Assembly: GCA_951828535.1 (NCBI GenBank) | Contig: OX639990.1 | Location: 1,847,300 to 1,911,299, forward strand | Direction: 5' to 3' | DNA from: an uncultured Candidatus Entotheonella sp. | Lineage (GTDB): Bacteria > Tectomicrobia > Entotheonellia > Entotheonellales > Entotheonellaceae | Length of the DNA: 64,000 bases | Shown: one piece after another, positions 8,795 to 16,939 of the stretch | Numbering within the stretch: position 1 is the first letter of the stretch | How the letters are laid out: each line of letters starts with the position of its first letter | Notes under the pieces: generated by a model | The model's database searches: none | The model's input: the letters and a program-made list of their open reading frames with translations, nothing else | What the model was told of the DNA's origin: nothing | Position numbers and translations under genes: made by a program

Positions 8795-9793
8795 TCACTC
8801 TCGCCCCTTGGTGCAAGATGCATCGCGTCCTTGATGAGAATCCCCGATTGCACCAACCTGGTGGAACACCGCATCCAATTGCGTGACAAAGTCCCGGTTC
8901 AGTTCCTCGAACCGCTTCCGCGCTTTATTACCGAGCGACCGCGCAACCTCTGGCGATTCCGCTAACAACCGTGCGATGGCTGCCTCCAGAGCATGGTAAT
9001 CGATGAAGAAATTGCGCCCGAGATGACGCGGCTCGGACCGACTGGTTGACACAAGCACACCGCAGTCGGGCGCAACGTGCTCGTTCATGGGCGGGGCATC
9101 GGTCGTCACTACCACCGCCCCACAGGACATGGCCTCCACGATGTTGTGGCCCCAGCCTTCCGAGCGCGACGGACACAGATGGACGCCGCACGCATTTTGC
9201 AACCGCTTCAACTCAGCGTCGTCGAGATAGCCGCGTAGGAGCGTAACGTTGGACGGCACGGATGCGGGCGCGTTGACCTGTTTCTGCACCAGAACGAGCT
9301 CGGGCCATTCGGGGTGTGCGTCCCACAGCGTCAGGATGTCTTCGGTACCCTTAAGCGTGCTGCCGCCAGCGAGGTGAAAAAACCGTTTCCAGTCCCTGGG
9401 TACGGCGGGGTCGTAACGATCCGTTGAGGTAAACCCAAGGCAGGCGCTATCGACGCCGAGCCCGGCAAATATCTCCTGCGCATGTTGCGTCTTTGCCAGT
9501 ACACGGTCGACCCGTCGAAGCCTTCCGATATGGCGCTTTGGGAAGCGTTCCTGGTTGGGCATCAGAACGTGGTGGTTCGCCGCCCCCAGCCAAGCTGGGT
9601 GAATGCGCTCAAGATGGACGACCAGACTGGCCACTTTTCGCCGTCGCAGGCGGTCCATCAATGCCCGCTTTCGTTTGTCGAATACCGCGGCTTGAACGCC
9701 GATGGATTCGAGCCCTTGGCGCAGGATTTCGGCGTCCCGGGTCAAGCCGTATTGGTTGTTGCGGCCGATGATGGCAACGTCACGGACCGTCAT
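8795..9793 (-). CDS. Group-1 glycosyltransferase (GT-B fold)
   Basis: A 332-residue glycosyltransferase. The C-terminal domain has Cys-Pro-Ser-Arg-Ser-Glu-Gly-Trp-Gly-His-Asn-Ile-Val-Glu-Ala-Met-Ser-Cys-Gly, the family's nucleotide-sugar-binding Glu-x7-Glu region, followed by Thr-Asp-Ala-Pro-Pro-Met. The N-terminal domain is short, beginning Ile-Gly-Arg-Asn-Asn-Gln-Tyr-Gly-Leu. ATG 9793 is chosen over an in-frame GTG at 9805 because GGAGGTG sits five bases upstream. It lies immediately downstream of the LpxL-type acyltransferase, suggesting an LPS-core role. Donor and acceptor are unknown. Confidence 0.83.
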   Translation of the reverse strand: MTVRDVAIIGRNNQYGLTRDAEILRQGLESIGVQAAVFDKRKRALMDRLRRRKVASLVVHLERIHPAWLGAANHHVLMPNQERFPKRHIGRLRRVDRVLAKTQHAQEIFAGLGVDSACLGFTSTDRYDPAVPRDWKRFFHLAGGSTLKGTEDILTLWDAHPEWPELVLVQKQVNAPASVPSNVTLLRGYLDDAELKRLQNACGVHLCPSRSEGWGHNIVEAMSCGAVVVTTDAPPMNEHVAPDCGVLVSTSRSEPRHLGRNFFIDYHALEAAIARLLAESPEVARSLGNKARKRFEELNRDFVTQLDAVFHQVGAIGDSHQGRDASCTKGRE

Positions 9794-9850
9794 GTACACC
9801 TCCACCGCAGACTGCCATCCCCGGTTGCAACAGCGGCACTCGTCGCACCC

Positions 9851-10735
9851 CTACCGCTTTTTCCACCGGCGATGCAGCCAGAACCAGTGATCCGGGTACG
9901 CCCGCACGTACGACTCGATAAGCTGGTTGAAGCGCCGCGTATTGTCCGCGATGTCCTGCCGCAGATTGCCGCTGCGTTGGATCGGAATTTCCTCGCTGAA
10001 CACCAGCCGGTGCTTTCCGGGACCCTGCCGAACCAGGAAGACGCCGATGACCGGGCACCCAGCGCGTAAGGCCATCAGCGCCGGGCCGATCGAGGTGTAC
10101 GCATCGGTCCCGAAGAACGGCACCGGGATACCCTCATGCCGCAGGCTGCTCTGATCCATGAGCAGGCCGATGATTTCGCCGCGTCGCAGCGCCTTGAGGC
10201 TGGCAGACAGCGCCTGGTTCTTCGGGATAGCGTGGTAGCCGCTGTAACGCCGGTAGGCGTCAACCAGGCGGGCCAGGGCAGGATTGTCCAGAGGTCTGAC
10301 AATCACGTGCATGCGGGACGTCAGGCGCAGTGCGATGGCCGAGGCTAACTCCCAGCTTCCGAAATGCGCCGAAAGCATGAGCAGCCCGGCTCGGCGCGCC
10401 AGGAGTTGTTCAACACGCTCAAGACCCTCGATCGTGCACACCGATGAGAACGTATCCGGCGTCAACCGGCGCATGCGGCTGAAATCGATCAGATGCTCGC
10501 CGAGATTGCGGAACGTGGCGCGAGCAATGGCGCGGCGCTCGGCGGCCGATTTCTCGCTGCCGAAAGCGATCTCGAGATTGTCCAGCGTGACCCGTCGGCG
10601 CCGGGCGAGGCCCAGGTACGCCAAGTCGCCAATGCGTGCGCCCAGCCAGTAGGCCGGACGCCGCGGCAGGTGCGCCAGGGCAGCGGTCACCGCCGCGAGC
10701 AGGCCGTTGGCAAAAGATTCAGCAAGGCGTTGCAT
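9851..10735 (-). CDS. lpxL: LpxL/HtrB-family lipid A acyltransferase
   Basis: A 294-residue inner-membrane acyltransferase of the LpxL/LpxM family, which adds a secondary acyl chain to the lipid A precursor. The catalytic His-x4-Glu motif is present as His-Phe-Gly-Ser-Trp-Glu near residue 124. Other family motifs are Val-Arg-Pro-Leu-Asp-Asn-Pro, Met-Asp-Gln-Ser, and Pro-Asp-His-Trp-Phe-Trp-Leu-His-Arg-Arg-Trp at the C-terminus. An N-terminal hydrophobic segment would anchor it. The start overlaps the end of lpxK by 17 bases, so the two are coupled. It could equally be an LpxM or LpxP paralogue; the symbol denotes the family. Confidence 0.85.
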   Translation of the reverse strand: MQRLAESFANGLLAAVTAALAHLPRRPAYWLGARIGDLAYLGLARRRRVTLDNLEIAFGSEKSAAERRAIARATFRNLGEHLIDFSRMRRLTPDTFSSVCTIEGLERVEQLLARRAGLLMLSAHFGSWELASAIALRLTSRMHVIVRPLDNPALARLVDAYRRYSGYHAIPKNQALSASLKALRRGEIIGLLMDQSSLRHEGIPVPFFGTDAYTSIGPALMALRAGCPVIGVFLVRQGPGKHRLVFSEEIPIQRSGNLRQDIADNTRRFNQLIESYVRAYPDHWFWLHRRWKKR

Positions 10736-11858
10736 GGTATATGAGCGCGTCCAGATGGGTCGTTAACGGCGGATCGTGTGGGGCAATGTCGACGTTGATG
10801 CGTAGCGTGTAAAGCGGTATCGGCAGCGGCCAGGCCGCATCAAGGCGGACGGCGTCTTTCTCCGTGGTGACCAAGGCTTCCGCTTCCTCGCGGCATGCAG
10901 CGTCGCAAATGGCCTGCCAGTCTGCTGGGGTGTAGGGATGATGATCCGGGAACGCCAGAAACGCCGCCACCCGCGCCCGGCATTGCGCGAGGCTGGCAGA
11001 GAAGGCTCGCGGATTGCCAAGACCCGCAAACGCCACCACGCGGTGCTGCTGAAGCCACGACGGGTCCACTGAGCAACCTGTGTCGTGGCGATACAGGCTG
11101 TCCGGGTTGACGGCCATGCGGTAGATCGGTTGCCGGCCGGCGTAACCTCTGATTTGCTCGCAAAGCCCCGACGCCTCGTCCCCGGCCGTTTCCACCCTGC
11201 TCAGCACAATGACCTGCGCCCGCCGTAACGCGTGCAGCGGCTCGCGTAGCGTGCCGCGCGGCAACAGGGCGCCGTGGCCAAATGGGTTGCTGGCGTCGAT
11301 CAACACGATATCGCAATCGCGGTGCAAGGCATGATGCTGAAATCCGTCGTCGAGCACCAGCACCTGCGCGCCGAACCGTTCACAGGCATAAAGGCCGCTC
11401 GCATATCGGTTGCGGCCGACAAGCACCGGCACGCCCGGCAAACGGCGGGCCAGGAGAAAGGCTTCATCGCCTGTCGTTCGCCAATCCGTAACGGGTCCGT
11501 CGCCCGCTGACACGACCTGCGGCTGCTCGGTTGACGTGCCGCCGTATCCCCGACTCAACACCGCCACACGCCAGCCTTGACGCCGGTACCACTGCGCCGT
11601 CCATTCGGTGAGTGGTGTCTTCCCGGTGCCACCGAGGGTGAGATTGCCGATGCTGACCACAGGACACGGCAGCCGCCGACGCCGACGCACGCCCGACGTG
11701 TAACCCATCCGGTGCGCGCCCGCCGCGACCCGGTAGCCCTGAGAAGCGAGCCACAACGGCGACAGGCCCGCGCGAACCCAGAACGGCACCGGCGACCCCT
11801 GCATGCCGTCATACACGGCACGGCGCCAGCCGCCGCGGTTCATGGCGATCGTATTCAT
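10719..11858 (-). CDS. lpxK: Tetraacyldisaccharide 4'-kinase LpxK
   Basis: LpxK phosphorylates the 4' position of the tetraacyl-disaccharide 1-phosphate to make lipid IVA at the inner membrane. The hallmark P-loop reads Val-Val-Ser-Ile-Gly-Asn-Leu-Thr-Leu-Gly-Gly-Thr-Gly-Lys-Thr-Pro. It is followed by Leu-Ser-Arg-Gly-Tyr-Gly, Gly-Asp-Glu-Ala and Leu-Asp-Asp-Gly-Phe-Gln-His, the family's second-site motif. Homology to known LpxK begins around Gly-Ser-Pro-Val-Pro-Phe-Trp, so the true start is near ATG 11858 or ATG 11843. The frame stays open back to 11948 but overlaps the protoglobin gene there. The GGGGAGG upstream of 11858 is unusually close. Confidence 0.92.
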   Translation of the reverse strand: MNTIAMNRGGWRRAVYDGMQGSPVPFWVRAGLSPLWLASQGYRVAAGAHRMGYTSGVRRRRRLPCPVVSIGNLTLGGTGKTPLTEWTAQWYRRQGWRVAVLSRGYGGTSTEQPQVVSAGDGPVTDWRTTGDEAFLLARRLPGVPVLVGRNRYASGLYACERFGAQVLVLDDGFQHHALHRDCDIVLIDASNPFGHGALLPRGTLREPLHALRRAQVIVLSRVETAGDEASGLCEQIRGYAGRQPIYRMAVNPDSLYRHDTGCSVDPSWLQQHRVVAFAGLGNPRAFSASLAQCRARVAAFLAFPDHHPYTPADWQAICDAACREEAEALVTTEKDAVRLDAAWPLPIPLYTLRINVDIAPHDPPLTTHLDALIYHATPC

Positions 11859-11875
11859 GACCTCCCCGCTCGGCA

Positions 11876-12418
11876 TTATTTGGCCGGCTGCGGCAAGAAG
11901 TAGCCGAGCAACAGAACGTTCAGATGGACCAGCAACAGTTTGTTCCACGCCACGGTGGCGTCCAGGGCGTCGGGCGCATCCAGGGCGTCCCGGAACAGCC
12001 CGGCAAAGGCCGTCTGCGCCAAGCTCATGGCGCCCACCATGAACTGCGGCGGCACCTTGCCGCCGGGGCCGTGCTGCCGGTGGCTGTGCGACAGGCTGAC
12101 AGCGAGCAGGTAGTAGACAAAGTCGTGCGTCATCGCCACCTCAGCGGTCTCACGCAGCCAGCGCGCCAGGCTGTGCTTGCGCCGTTCGAGGCGCTGGGGG
12201 TCCGGACTGCCATCCTCAGCAAGGAAGAAACGCGCGGTGGATGGGAATTTCAGGAAGTGCTCGTACAGAGCGGCGGTGATCGCGCGTTCGTGCTGCAACA
12301 CGATCGGCGCAGTGCGGCGAATGAGCGCCACGTCGTCGTCGGTGAGGCCGACGAACGCCGCCAATTCGCGTACGAAGCCTTGCATGTCGGCGCCCGGATG
12401 ATCGCGCTGTGGATTCAC
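11876..12418 (-). CDS. Protoglobin-like single-domain heme protein
   Basis: A 180-residue protein resembling the sensor-globin/protoglobin family: Phe-Val-Gly-Leu-Thr-Asp-Asp-Asp near the N-terminus, then Leu-Tyr-Glu-His-Phe-Leu-Lys-Phe-Pro-Ser-Thr-Ala-Arg-Phe-Phe, and a helix with Glu-Arg-Arg-Lys-His-Ser-Leu whose His could be the proximal heme ligand. There is no output domain (no GGDEF or methyl-accepting segment), so it is a stand-alone globin. Such proteins bind oxygen, CO or NO. GTG 12418 is chosen because GGGAGGG lies seven bases upstream; the frame is open to 12463. It immediately precedes lpxK in the same orientation, an unexplained pairing. Confidence 0.72.
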   Translation of the reverse strand: MNPQRDHPGADMQGFVRELAAFVGLTDDDVALIRRTAPIVLQHERAITAALYEHFLKFPSTARFFLAEDGSPDPQRLERRKHSLARWLRETAEVAMTHDFVYYLLAVSLSHSHRQHGPGGKVPPQFMVGAMSLAQTAFAGLFRDALDAPDALDATVAWNKLLLVHLNVLLLGYFLPQPAK

Positions 12419-12471
12419 TACTGGCCCTCCCCCTGCATACAACATACAACGGCTGTGCCTCACCCGTATAT

Positions 12472-13515
12472 CTAAGCAGGCACGGGCACGATCTGGCCGG
12501 TAGCCGCGCTTTTATGTACCGCGGCGGTGAATTCCATGTACTTCACGCCGGTAGCAAAGTCCGTCAGGACGATCTTTTCCTGCCCGCGGACGGCGCCAAT
12601 AAATTCCTCCTCCACGCGCCAACTGCCCGCCTTCTCCGGGGCGATGTCGATTTCCTGCAGGGATGGATCGTTTCTCTGGCCGCCGAACAACTTGTTGCTC
12701 ATCTGGTCGTAGTGCAGGGTGCCGGAGCTGCCGAAGAGCCACGCGCCGGGGTCCGGAGCCAAGCCGCATACCGAGCTAAATTCAAAGGTAGCCTGACCAC
12801 CGTGCGCCAGGTCGGCGATGACGTTGACGTGATCCGGAACGTCAACCTGAAAGGGTGCGTTGGTCTCCGGATCGTGGCGTTGCGGCACCAGGATTTGGGA
12901 ACGCGCAAAAACATTTGCGGCGGGCCCCACCCAGCGGATGACGGCTTCGTACCAAATACCCATGTTGAGGATATTGAGACCGCTGAGGTCCTGCCGCTGC
13001 CGCCAAGTGAGCGGCGCATCGGGAGTGACGAAACCCGGCACGGTGCCGCGCACCGTCATGGTGTACAACTCGCCCAGATAGCCGTCGGCCAGCAAGCCCT
13101 GGATGGTGCGGTCGACGCGCAAGGTAAACGGCGACGGCACGATCTGCGCCACCAGGTTCGGGTGCGCCTGCGCGGTGGCGAGCATGGTGCGGGCCTCCTC
13201 CGGGTTCATGGCCATGCGCGCTTCGCACATGACGTGCTTGCCCGCTTGCAGCGCGGCGCAGGTCATCTCGCAGTGCATGTACGGCCACGTGCCGATCACC
13301 ACCGCGTCGATGTCATTGGCAGCAATCAGCTCCCGCCAGTCGTCGTACACCTGCGGAATCGCCAGGGCCTCCGCCACCCGTTGCGAAGACTCGCGGCTGC
13401 GGTTGCAGACGCTGACCACCTCAACATCGTCAATCGTCCGCAGCCCCGGAATATGCCGCGCGCGGGTGTTGTTGCCCGCCCCGATCACGCCAATACGAAT
13501 CGGCTCGTCGCCCAT
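12472..13515 (-). CDS. Gfo/Idh/MocA-family oxidoreductase
   Basis: A 347-residue NAD(P)-dependent oxidoreductase. The Rossmann motif is Ile-Gly-Val-Ile-Gly-Ala-Gly-Asn-Asn-Thr at the N-terminus. The usual Glu-Lys-Pro motif is replaced by Cys-Glu-Ala-Arg-Met-Ala-Met, so the catalytic lysine is lacking; members with such a change can be altered in activity. The C-terminal substrate domain is typical of the family, with Phe-Gly-Ser-Ser-Gly-Thr-Leu. It stands alone between a hairpin repeat upstream and the protoglobin gene. Substrate unknown, probably a sugar, cyclitol or small metabolite. Confidence 0.85.
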   Translation of the reverse strand: MGDEPIRIGVIGAGNNTRARHIPGLRTIDDVEVVSVCNRSRESSQRVAEALAIPQVYDDWRELIAANDIDAVVIGTWPYMHCEMTCAALQAGKHVMCEARMAMNPEEARTMLATAQAHPNLVAQIVPSPFTLRVDRTIQGLLADGYLGELYTMTVRGTVPGFVTPDAPLTWRQRQDLSGLNILNMGIWYEAVIRWVGPAANVFARSQILVPQRHDPETNAPFQVDVPDHVNVIADLAHGGQATFEFSSVCGLAPDPGAWLFGSSGTLHYDQMSNKLFGGQRNDPSLQEIDIAPEKAGSWRVEEEFIGAVRGQEKIVLTDFATGVKYMEFTAAVHKSAATGQIVPVPA

Positions 13516-13622
13516 AAGGATGCTGCTCCCTGGTGAGTTTTGGATGTCATTGGTGTGCCTATGGAAGATTGATTATTTCGCGCTCGGACAAGCTGTGTCA
13601 ACCCGCCGGAGCGGCCTCCATC

Positions 13623-13714
13623 TGTAGGTCGGATTAGCGAAGCGTAATCTGACATTCCACCGCGCTCCGCAGGCTCCCGCTGTCCGGTTATGCCTACGGC
13701 TAAACCCGACCTAC
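13623..13714. repeat. Interspersed hairpin repeat, copy 2 (complete)
   Basis: About 92 bases bounded by inverted ends: GTAGGTCGG on the left and CCGACCTAC on the right. An internal ATTAGCGAAGCGTAAT palindrome lies near the left end. The left 38 bases match the copy at 1601. It occupies most of the gap at 13516-13782, where no gene is seen. It could act as a transcript-end hairpin or be a mobile non-autonomous element. Confidence 0.8.
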
Positions 13715-13782
13715 TTGAAGCCGCCGGCAGCCCCCACATGATTCATTCCGATACGGAAATACTTCAGCTCACCGTTGAGATC

Positions 13783-15060
13783 CTACGTACCTTCGATCAC
13801 TTGGATCAGCGCCTCGCAGGTGCGCTGCAGCGCACCGCGGTTGGAACCGAGAGCCCGGAGAGCGCGTTGGCCCATGGCGGCGGCTTCGGTGGGGTTCGCA
13901 AGCAGATGCGCTATCTGCGTGTACAGGCCGGTCTCATCGCATACCTGGATGGCGCCGTCGGCGTTGCGCAACAGGTTCGCCAGTTCCGGAAAGTGGTGCA
14001 TGTGCGGGCCGAATAGCAGAGGCTTGGCGAACATGACCGGTTCCAGGATGTTATGCCCGCCGACCGGCGCCAGGCTGCCGCCGACGAAGGCCACGGTGCA
14101 CAACCTGTAGAAGGCGACAAGCTCACCCAAGGTATCGAGAATGACCACGTCAGGCCGGGCGTTGGACTCGCTGGGATACCGGGACCGTCGGATGGCGGAC
14201 AACTTGTAGGCTTGCACGTGCCGCGCAACGGCTTCGACCCGTTCGAGATGACGCGGCGCCAGAACCAGACAGAGGTCGGGATGCTGCGCGCGCAGCCGCT
14301 GTGATACCGACAGCAGGGTCGCCTCCTCGCCTTCGTGCGTGCTTCCGGCTACCAACACTTGCCTGTCTGCCAGAAGGGGTGCCATGGGATGCGACGGTGC
14401 GGATTGTTCGGCTTGGTTCAGTGCTCGGTCGATGTTGGTATTGCCCATCACCTGAACCTTGTGCATGGGCACGCCAAGGCGCTGAAACCGTTGCGCACTG
14501 CCATCGGACTGCGCCACGATCAGCGACACATTGGCCAGCACGCGGCGCATGAACGGGCGAACCCGGGCGTATCTCCGAAAAGAGCGCGGCGAAATACGCC
14601 CGTTCACCAGCACAACGGGGACCTGCAACCGCCCCAACTCACGGAACAGGTTCGGCCACAATTCCGTCTCCTGCACGATCAGGGCGCTGGGACGCAGGTG
14701 CCGCACTATCTTTCTGACGGTCCACGGTAAATCAAGCGGCAGCAGGAACACTCGCGCAGCCTGCGGAACCACTTTTCGCGCCAGGGCCTTACCGGCGGGA
14801 GTAAACGTAGAGAGCACCACGGGCCGTGACGGAAAACGGTCGTGCAAAGCGGCAATAATCGGTTGCAACCCCTGCACTTCGCCCACGGACGCCGCGTGAA
14901 ACCATAAACAACCCTGCAGCGTCCCATGTGAAAAGGAGACGCCGCCAAAGCGTTCTGACAGCTCCTGCAGGTAGGTCGCACCGCGCAGGCAGCGCCACAG
15001 AAGGTACGGAAGCGAGGCAATGCCGGCGCCGATGAGGATAAAGGTGTAGAGGACAGACAT
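13783..15060 (-). CDS. waaA: 3-deoxy-D-manno-octulosonic acid (Kdo) transferase WaaA
   Basis: A 425-residue Kdo transferase, which adds Kdo from CMP-Kdo to lipid IVA at the inner membrane. An N-terminal membrane anchor (Phe-Ile-Leu-Ile-Gly-Ala-Gly) precedes the conserved His-Ala-Ala-Ser-Val-Gly-Glu-Val catalytic segment, whose Glu is the general base. Later motifs are Glu-Thr-Glu-Leu-Trp-Pro-Asn, Val-Asn-Gly-Arg-Ile-Ser, Gly-Asn-Thr-Asn-Ile-Asp, Gly-Gly-Ser-Leu-Ala-Pro-Val-Gly-Gly-His-Asn, and Glu-Pro-Val. It is the last gene of the long envelope run; its start abuts the stop of the DUF374 gene. The hairpin repeat beyond its stop may mark the transcript end. Confidence 0.95.
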   Translation of the reverse strand: MSVLYTFILIGAGIASLPYLLWRCLRGATYLQELSERFGGVSFSHGTLQGCLWFHAASVGEVQGLQPIIAALHDRFPSRPVVLSTFTPAGKALARKVVPQAARVFLLPLDLPWTVRKIVRHLRPSALIVQETELWPNLFRELGRLQVPVVLVNGRISPRSFRRYARVRPFMRRVLANVSLIVAQSDGSAQRFQRLGVPMHKVQVMGNTNIDRALNQAEQSAPSHPMAPLLADRQVLVAGSTHEGEEATLLSVSQRLRAQHPDLCLVLAPRHLERVEAVARHVQAYKLSAIRRSRYPSESNARPDVVILDTLGELVAFYRLCTVAFVGGSLAPVGGHNILEPVMFAKPLLFGPHMHHFPELANLLRNADGAIQVCDETGLYTQIAHLLANPTEAAAMGQRALRALGSNRGALQRTCEALIQVIEGT

Positions 15061-15741
15061 TCAGACTGTGAAGTAGTTGTCGGCCGTTTCCGTGATACGC
15101 CGGAGGCTGGCCTCGACTTCTCGGCGCTTGGTCTCCAAGTCGGCGGCGGAAGCGTCGGCCGGCACATAGATCGGTTCGCCGTACACCACCACGACACGGC
15201 TGAAGGGTAGTGGCAGCAGAAAGGCGTCCCAGCTCGCCAGCACCCGCTTCCATTGGGCGCCGAAGGTCATCGGCAAAATGGGAGCGCCGGTGCGTTTGGC
15301 CACCAGGAGCAAGCCGGGCTGCACCTGGTAGCGCGGGCCGCGGGGTCCATCCGGAGTGAAACCGGCGTGGGCGCCGCTTCGCACCTTGTTCACGACGGCC
15401 AGGAGCCCGCGAGCGCCGCCTCGGCTCGTGGAACCGCGGGTCGTCGGCAGGCCGAAGCACGACAACAGTTGCGTTACCAATTCGCCATCGCTGCTCTGAC
15501 TGACGAGAACCGTCACCCGTGATCCGAGGTACTCGTACAGCTTCAGGAAATACAGCATCCGCCCATGCCAGAGGGCCAACAGAATCGGCGTCCGGGCGCC
15601 CTGCACCCGCCGCTCGACCTGCCGCTGAACGTACTCGGGGCGCAGCGTGACAAAGAGCCCACGCAACAGCCAACTGAAGAGCCGCACAACGGCATGCCTC
15701 GCCACAGGGGACGAACTCAGCAGCACCCCAAACGATTTCAT
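15061..15741 (-). CDS. DUF374 lysophospholipid/LPS acyltransferase-like protein
   Basis: A 226-residue DUF374 protein. The family is related to glycerolipid acyltransferases and is common next to waaA and lpxB. Visible motifs are Ala-Leu-Trp-His-Gly-Arg-Met near residue 57, Ser-Gln-Ser-Ser-Asp-Gly-Glu, and Thr-Pro-Asp-Gly-Pro-Arg-Gly-Pro, the DUF374 hallmark. A hydrophobic N-terminus suggests membrane association. It probably moves an acyl chain onto an LPS-related lipid, but no member-specific substrate can be named. It overlaps the lpxB stop by four bases and abuts waaA, so all three are coupled. Confidence 0.88.
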   Translation of the reverse strand: MKSFGVLLSSSPVARHAVVRLFSWLLRGLFVTLRPEYVQRQVERRVQGARTPILLALWHGRMLYFLKLYEYLGSRVTVLVSQSSDGELVTQLLSCFGLPTTRGSTSRGGARGLLAVVNKVRSGAHAGFTPDGPRGPRYQVQPGLLLVAKRTGAPILPMTFGAQWKRVLASWDAFLLPLPFSRVVVVYGEPIYVPADASAADLETKRREVEASLRRITETADNYFTV

Positions 15742-16922
15742 TCGGGCACCCGAACGCTCGTGTGTCGGTCACGCGCCTGGCGCAGGACGGCGCCGACGCT
15801 GGCGGCCGCTCGCCGGCTGCTACCGCCTTCGCCCATCGTTGCACGCAACGCCGTCAGTTCCCCTCTGATCCGCCGGGCTTCGGCAGAATCCCGCAGGACG
15901 CTCAAGGCCGTGGCGGCCATGGTGCGCGGGGATACCGCTTCCTGTAGCAGTTCGGGAACGACCTGACGCTCTGCGACAATGTTGATCAGTCCGATGTGGG
16001 GAACCCGCAGGAGCCGCTTGGCCAGCCACGCGGTGAGGCGGTTGACGCGGTAGACGATCACCATGGGGGTGCCAATCAGACCCGCTTCCAGAGTCGCCGT
16101 GCCGGATGCAATGAGCGCGAAATCGGCTGCGCATAACGCCGTCAGGCTCTGCTGGCGGGCCACCGTTAGCGTGCCGGAAAACCCGGATACGATCTGCTGC
16201 ACCGTGGCCGCCACGGTCGGCGCTACTGGCAGAACGCCTTGCACCTCGGGCAAATCGTGTCGGATCAGACTCAACGCCGCCAGCATGGGTTCCAACAGGA
16301 GTTCCACTTCCCGACGACGGCTGCCGGGGAGCAGGGCGACAATGGGCCGTTGCGCGTCCAATCCCAGCGTCTGGGCGGCTTGGCTGCGGTCCGGCAGGCC
16401 GGACAGGCAATCGAGGAGCGGGTGCCCGACATATTCGGCATCGACCCCGGCAGCGGCGTAGAACGGCACCTCAAACGGAAACAGCGTCAGCATTTTGTCC
16501 ACGCGGCGCGCCACCTTGTGGACACGGTTCTGCCGCCAAGCCCAAATCTGCGGGCTAACGTAGTAGACAACCCGTAATCCCGCCTGTTTGGCCCAGCGGG
16601 CAAAGGGCAGATTAAAGCCCGGCGCGTCGATCAGCACCACCACGCGGGCGCCCCGCTCACGGGCGGCCCGCAGAAGGCGGCGCGCCATCAACAGGCCCGA
16701 GGGAACCTTGGCGAGCACTTCGACGAGACCCACCACGTTCAGCGCCTCGACGTCGAACAGCGTTTCCACGCCGGCCGCGCGCATAGCCTCGCCACCTACT
16801 CCGAAGATCGGCAGGTCCGGGAAGTCCTCTCGCAAAACGCGGACCATTGTCGCGCCGTGCTGGTCGCCTGAAGTTTCACCCGCGATGATGAGAAGTGGTG
16901 CATCCTGCGCGTGACTGTCCAT
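15738..16922 (-). CDS. lpxB: Lipid-A-disaccharide synthase LpxB
   Basis: A 394-residue GT19 enzyme. It condenses UDP-2,3-diacyl-glucosamine with lipid X to form the beta-1,6 disaccharide of lipid A. The N-terminus has Ile-Ala-Gly-Glu-Thr-Ser-Gly-Asp, the family signature. Further motifs are Gly-Val-Gly-Gly-Glu-Ala-Met, Ile-Asp-Ala-Pro-Gly-Phe-Asn, Tyr-Val-Ser-Pro-Gln-Ile-Trp-Ala-Trp-Arg, and Leu-Leu-Pro-Gly-Ser-Arg-Arg-Arg-Glu. A GGGAGA lies upstream of the ATG. The gene directly follows lpxI, which makes one of its substrates. Confidence 0.96.
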   Translation of the reverse strand: MDSHAQDAPLLIIAGETSGDQHGATMVRVLREDFPDLPIFGVGGEAMRAAGVETLFDVEALNVVGLVEVLAKVPSGLLMARRLLRAARERGARVVVLIDAPGFNLPFARWAKQAGLRVVYYVSPQIWAWRQNRVHKVARRVDKMLTLFPFEVPFYAAAGVDAEYVGHPLLDCLSGLPDRSQAAQTLGLDAQRPIVALLPGSRRREVELLLEPMLAALSLIRHDLPEVQGVLPVAPTVAATVQQIVSGFSGTLTVARQQSLTALCAADFALIASGTATLEAGLIGTPMVIVYRVNRLTAWLAKRLLRVPHIGLINIVAERQVVPELLQEAVSPRTMAATALSVLRDSAEARRIRGELTALRATMGEGGSSRRAAASVGAVLRQARDRHTSVRVPE

Positions 16923-16939
16923 AACGCTCTCCCGCCGCC

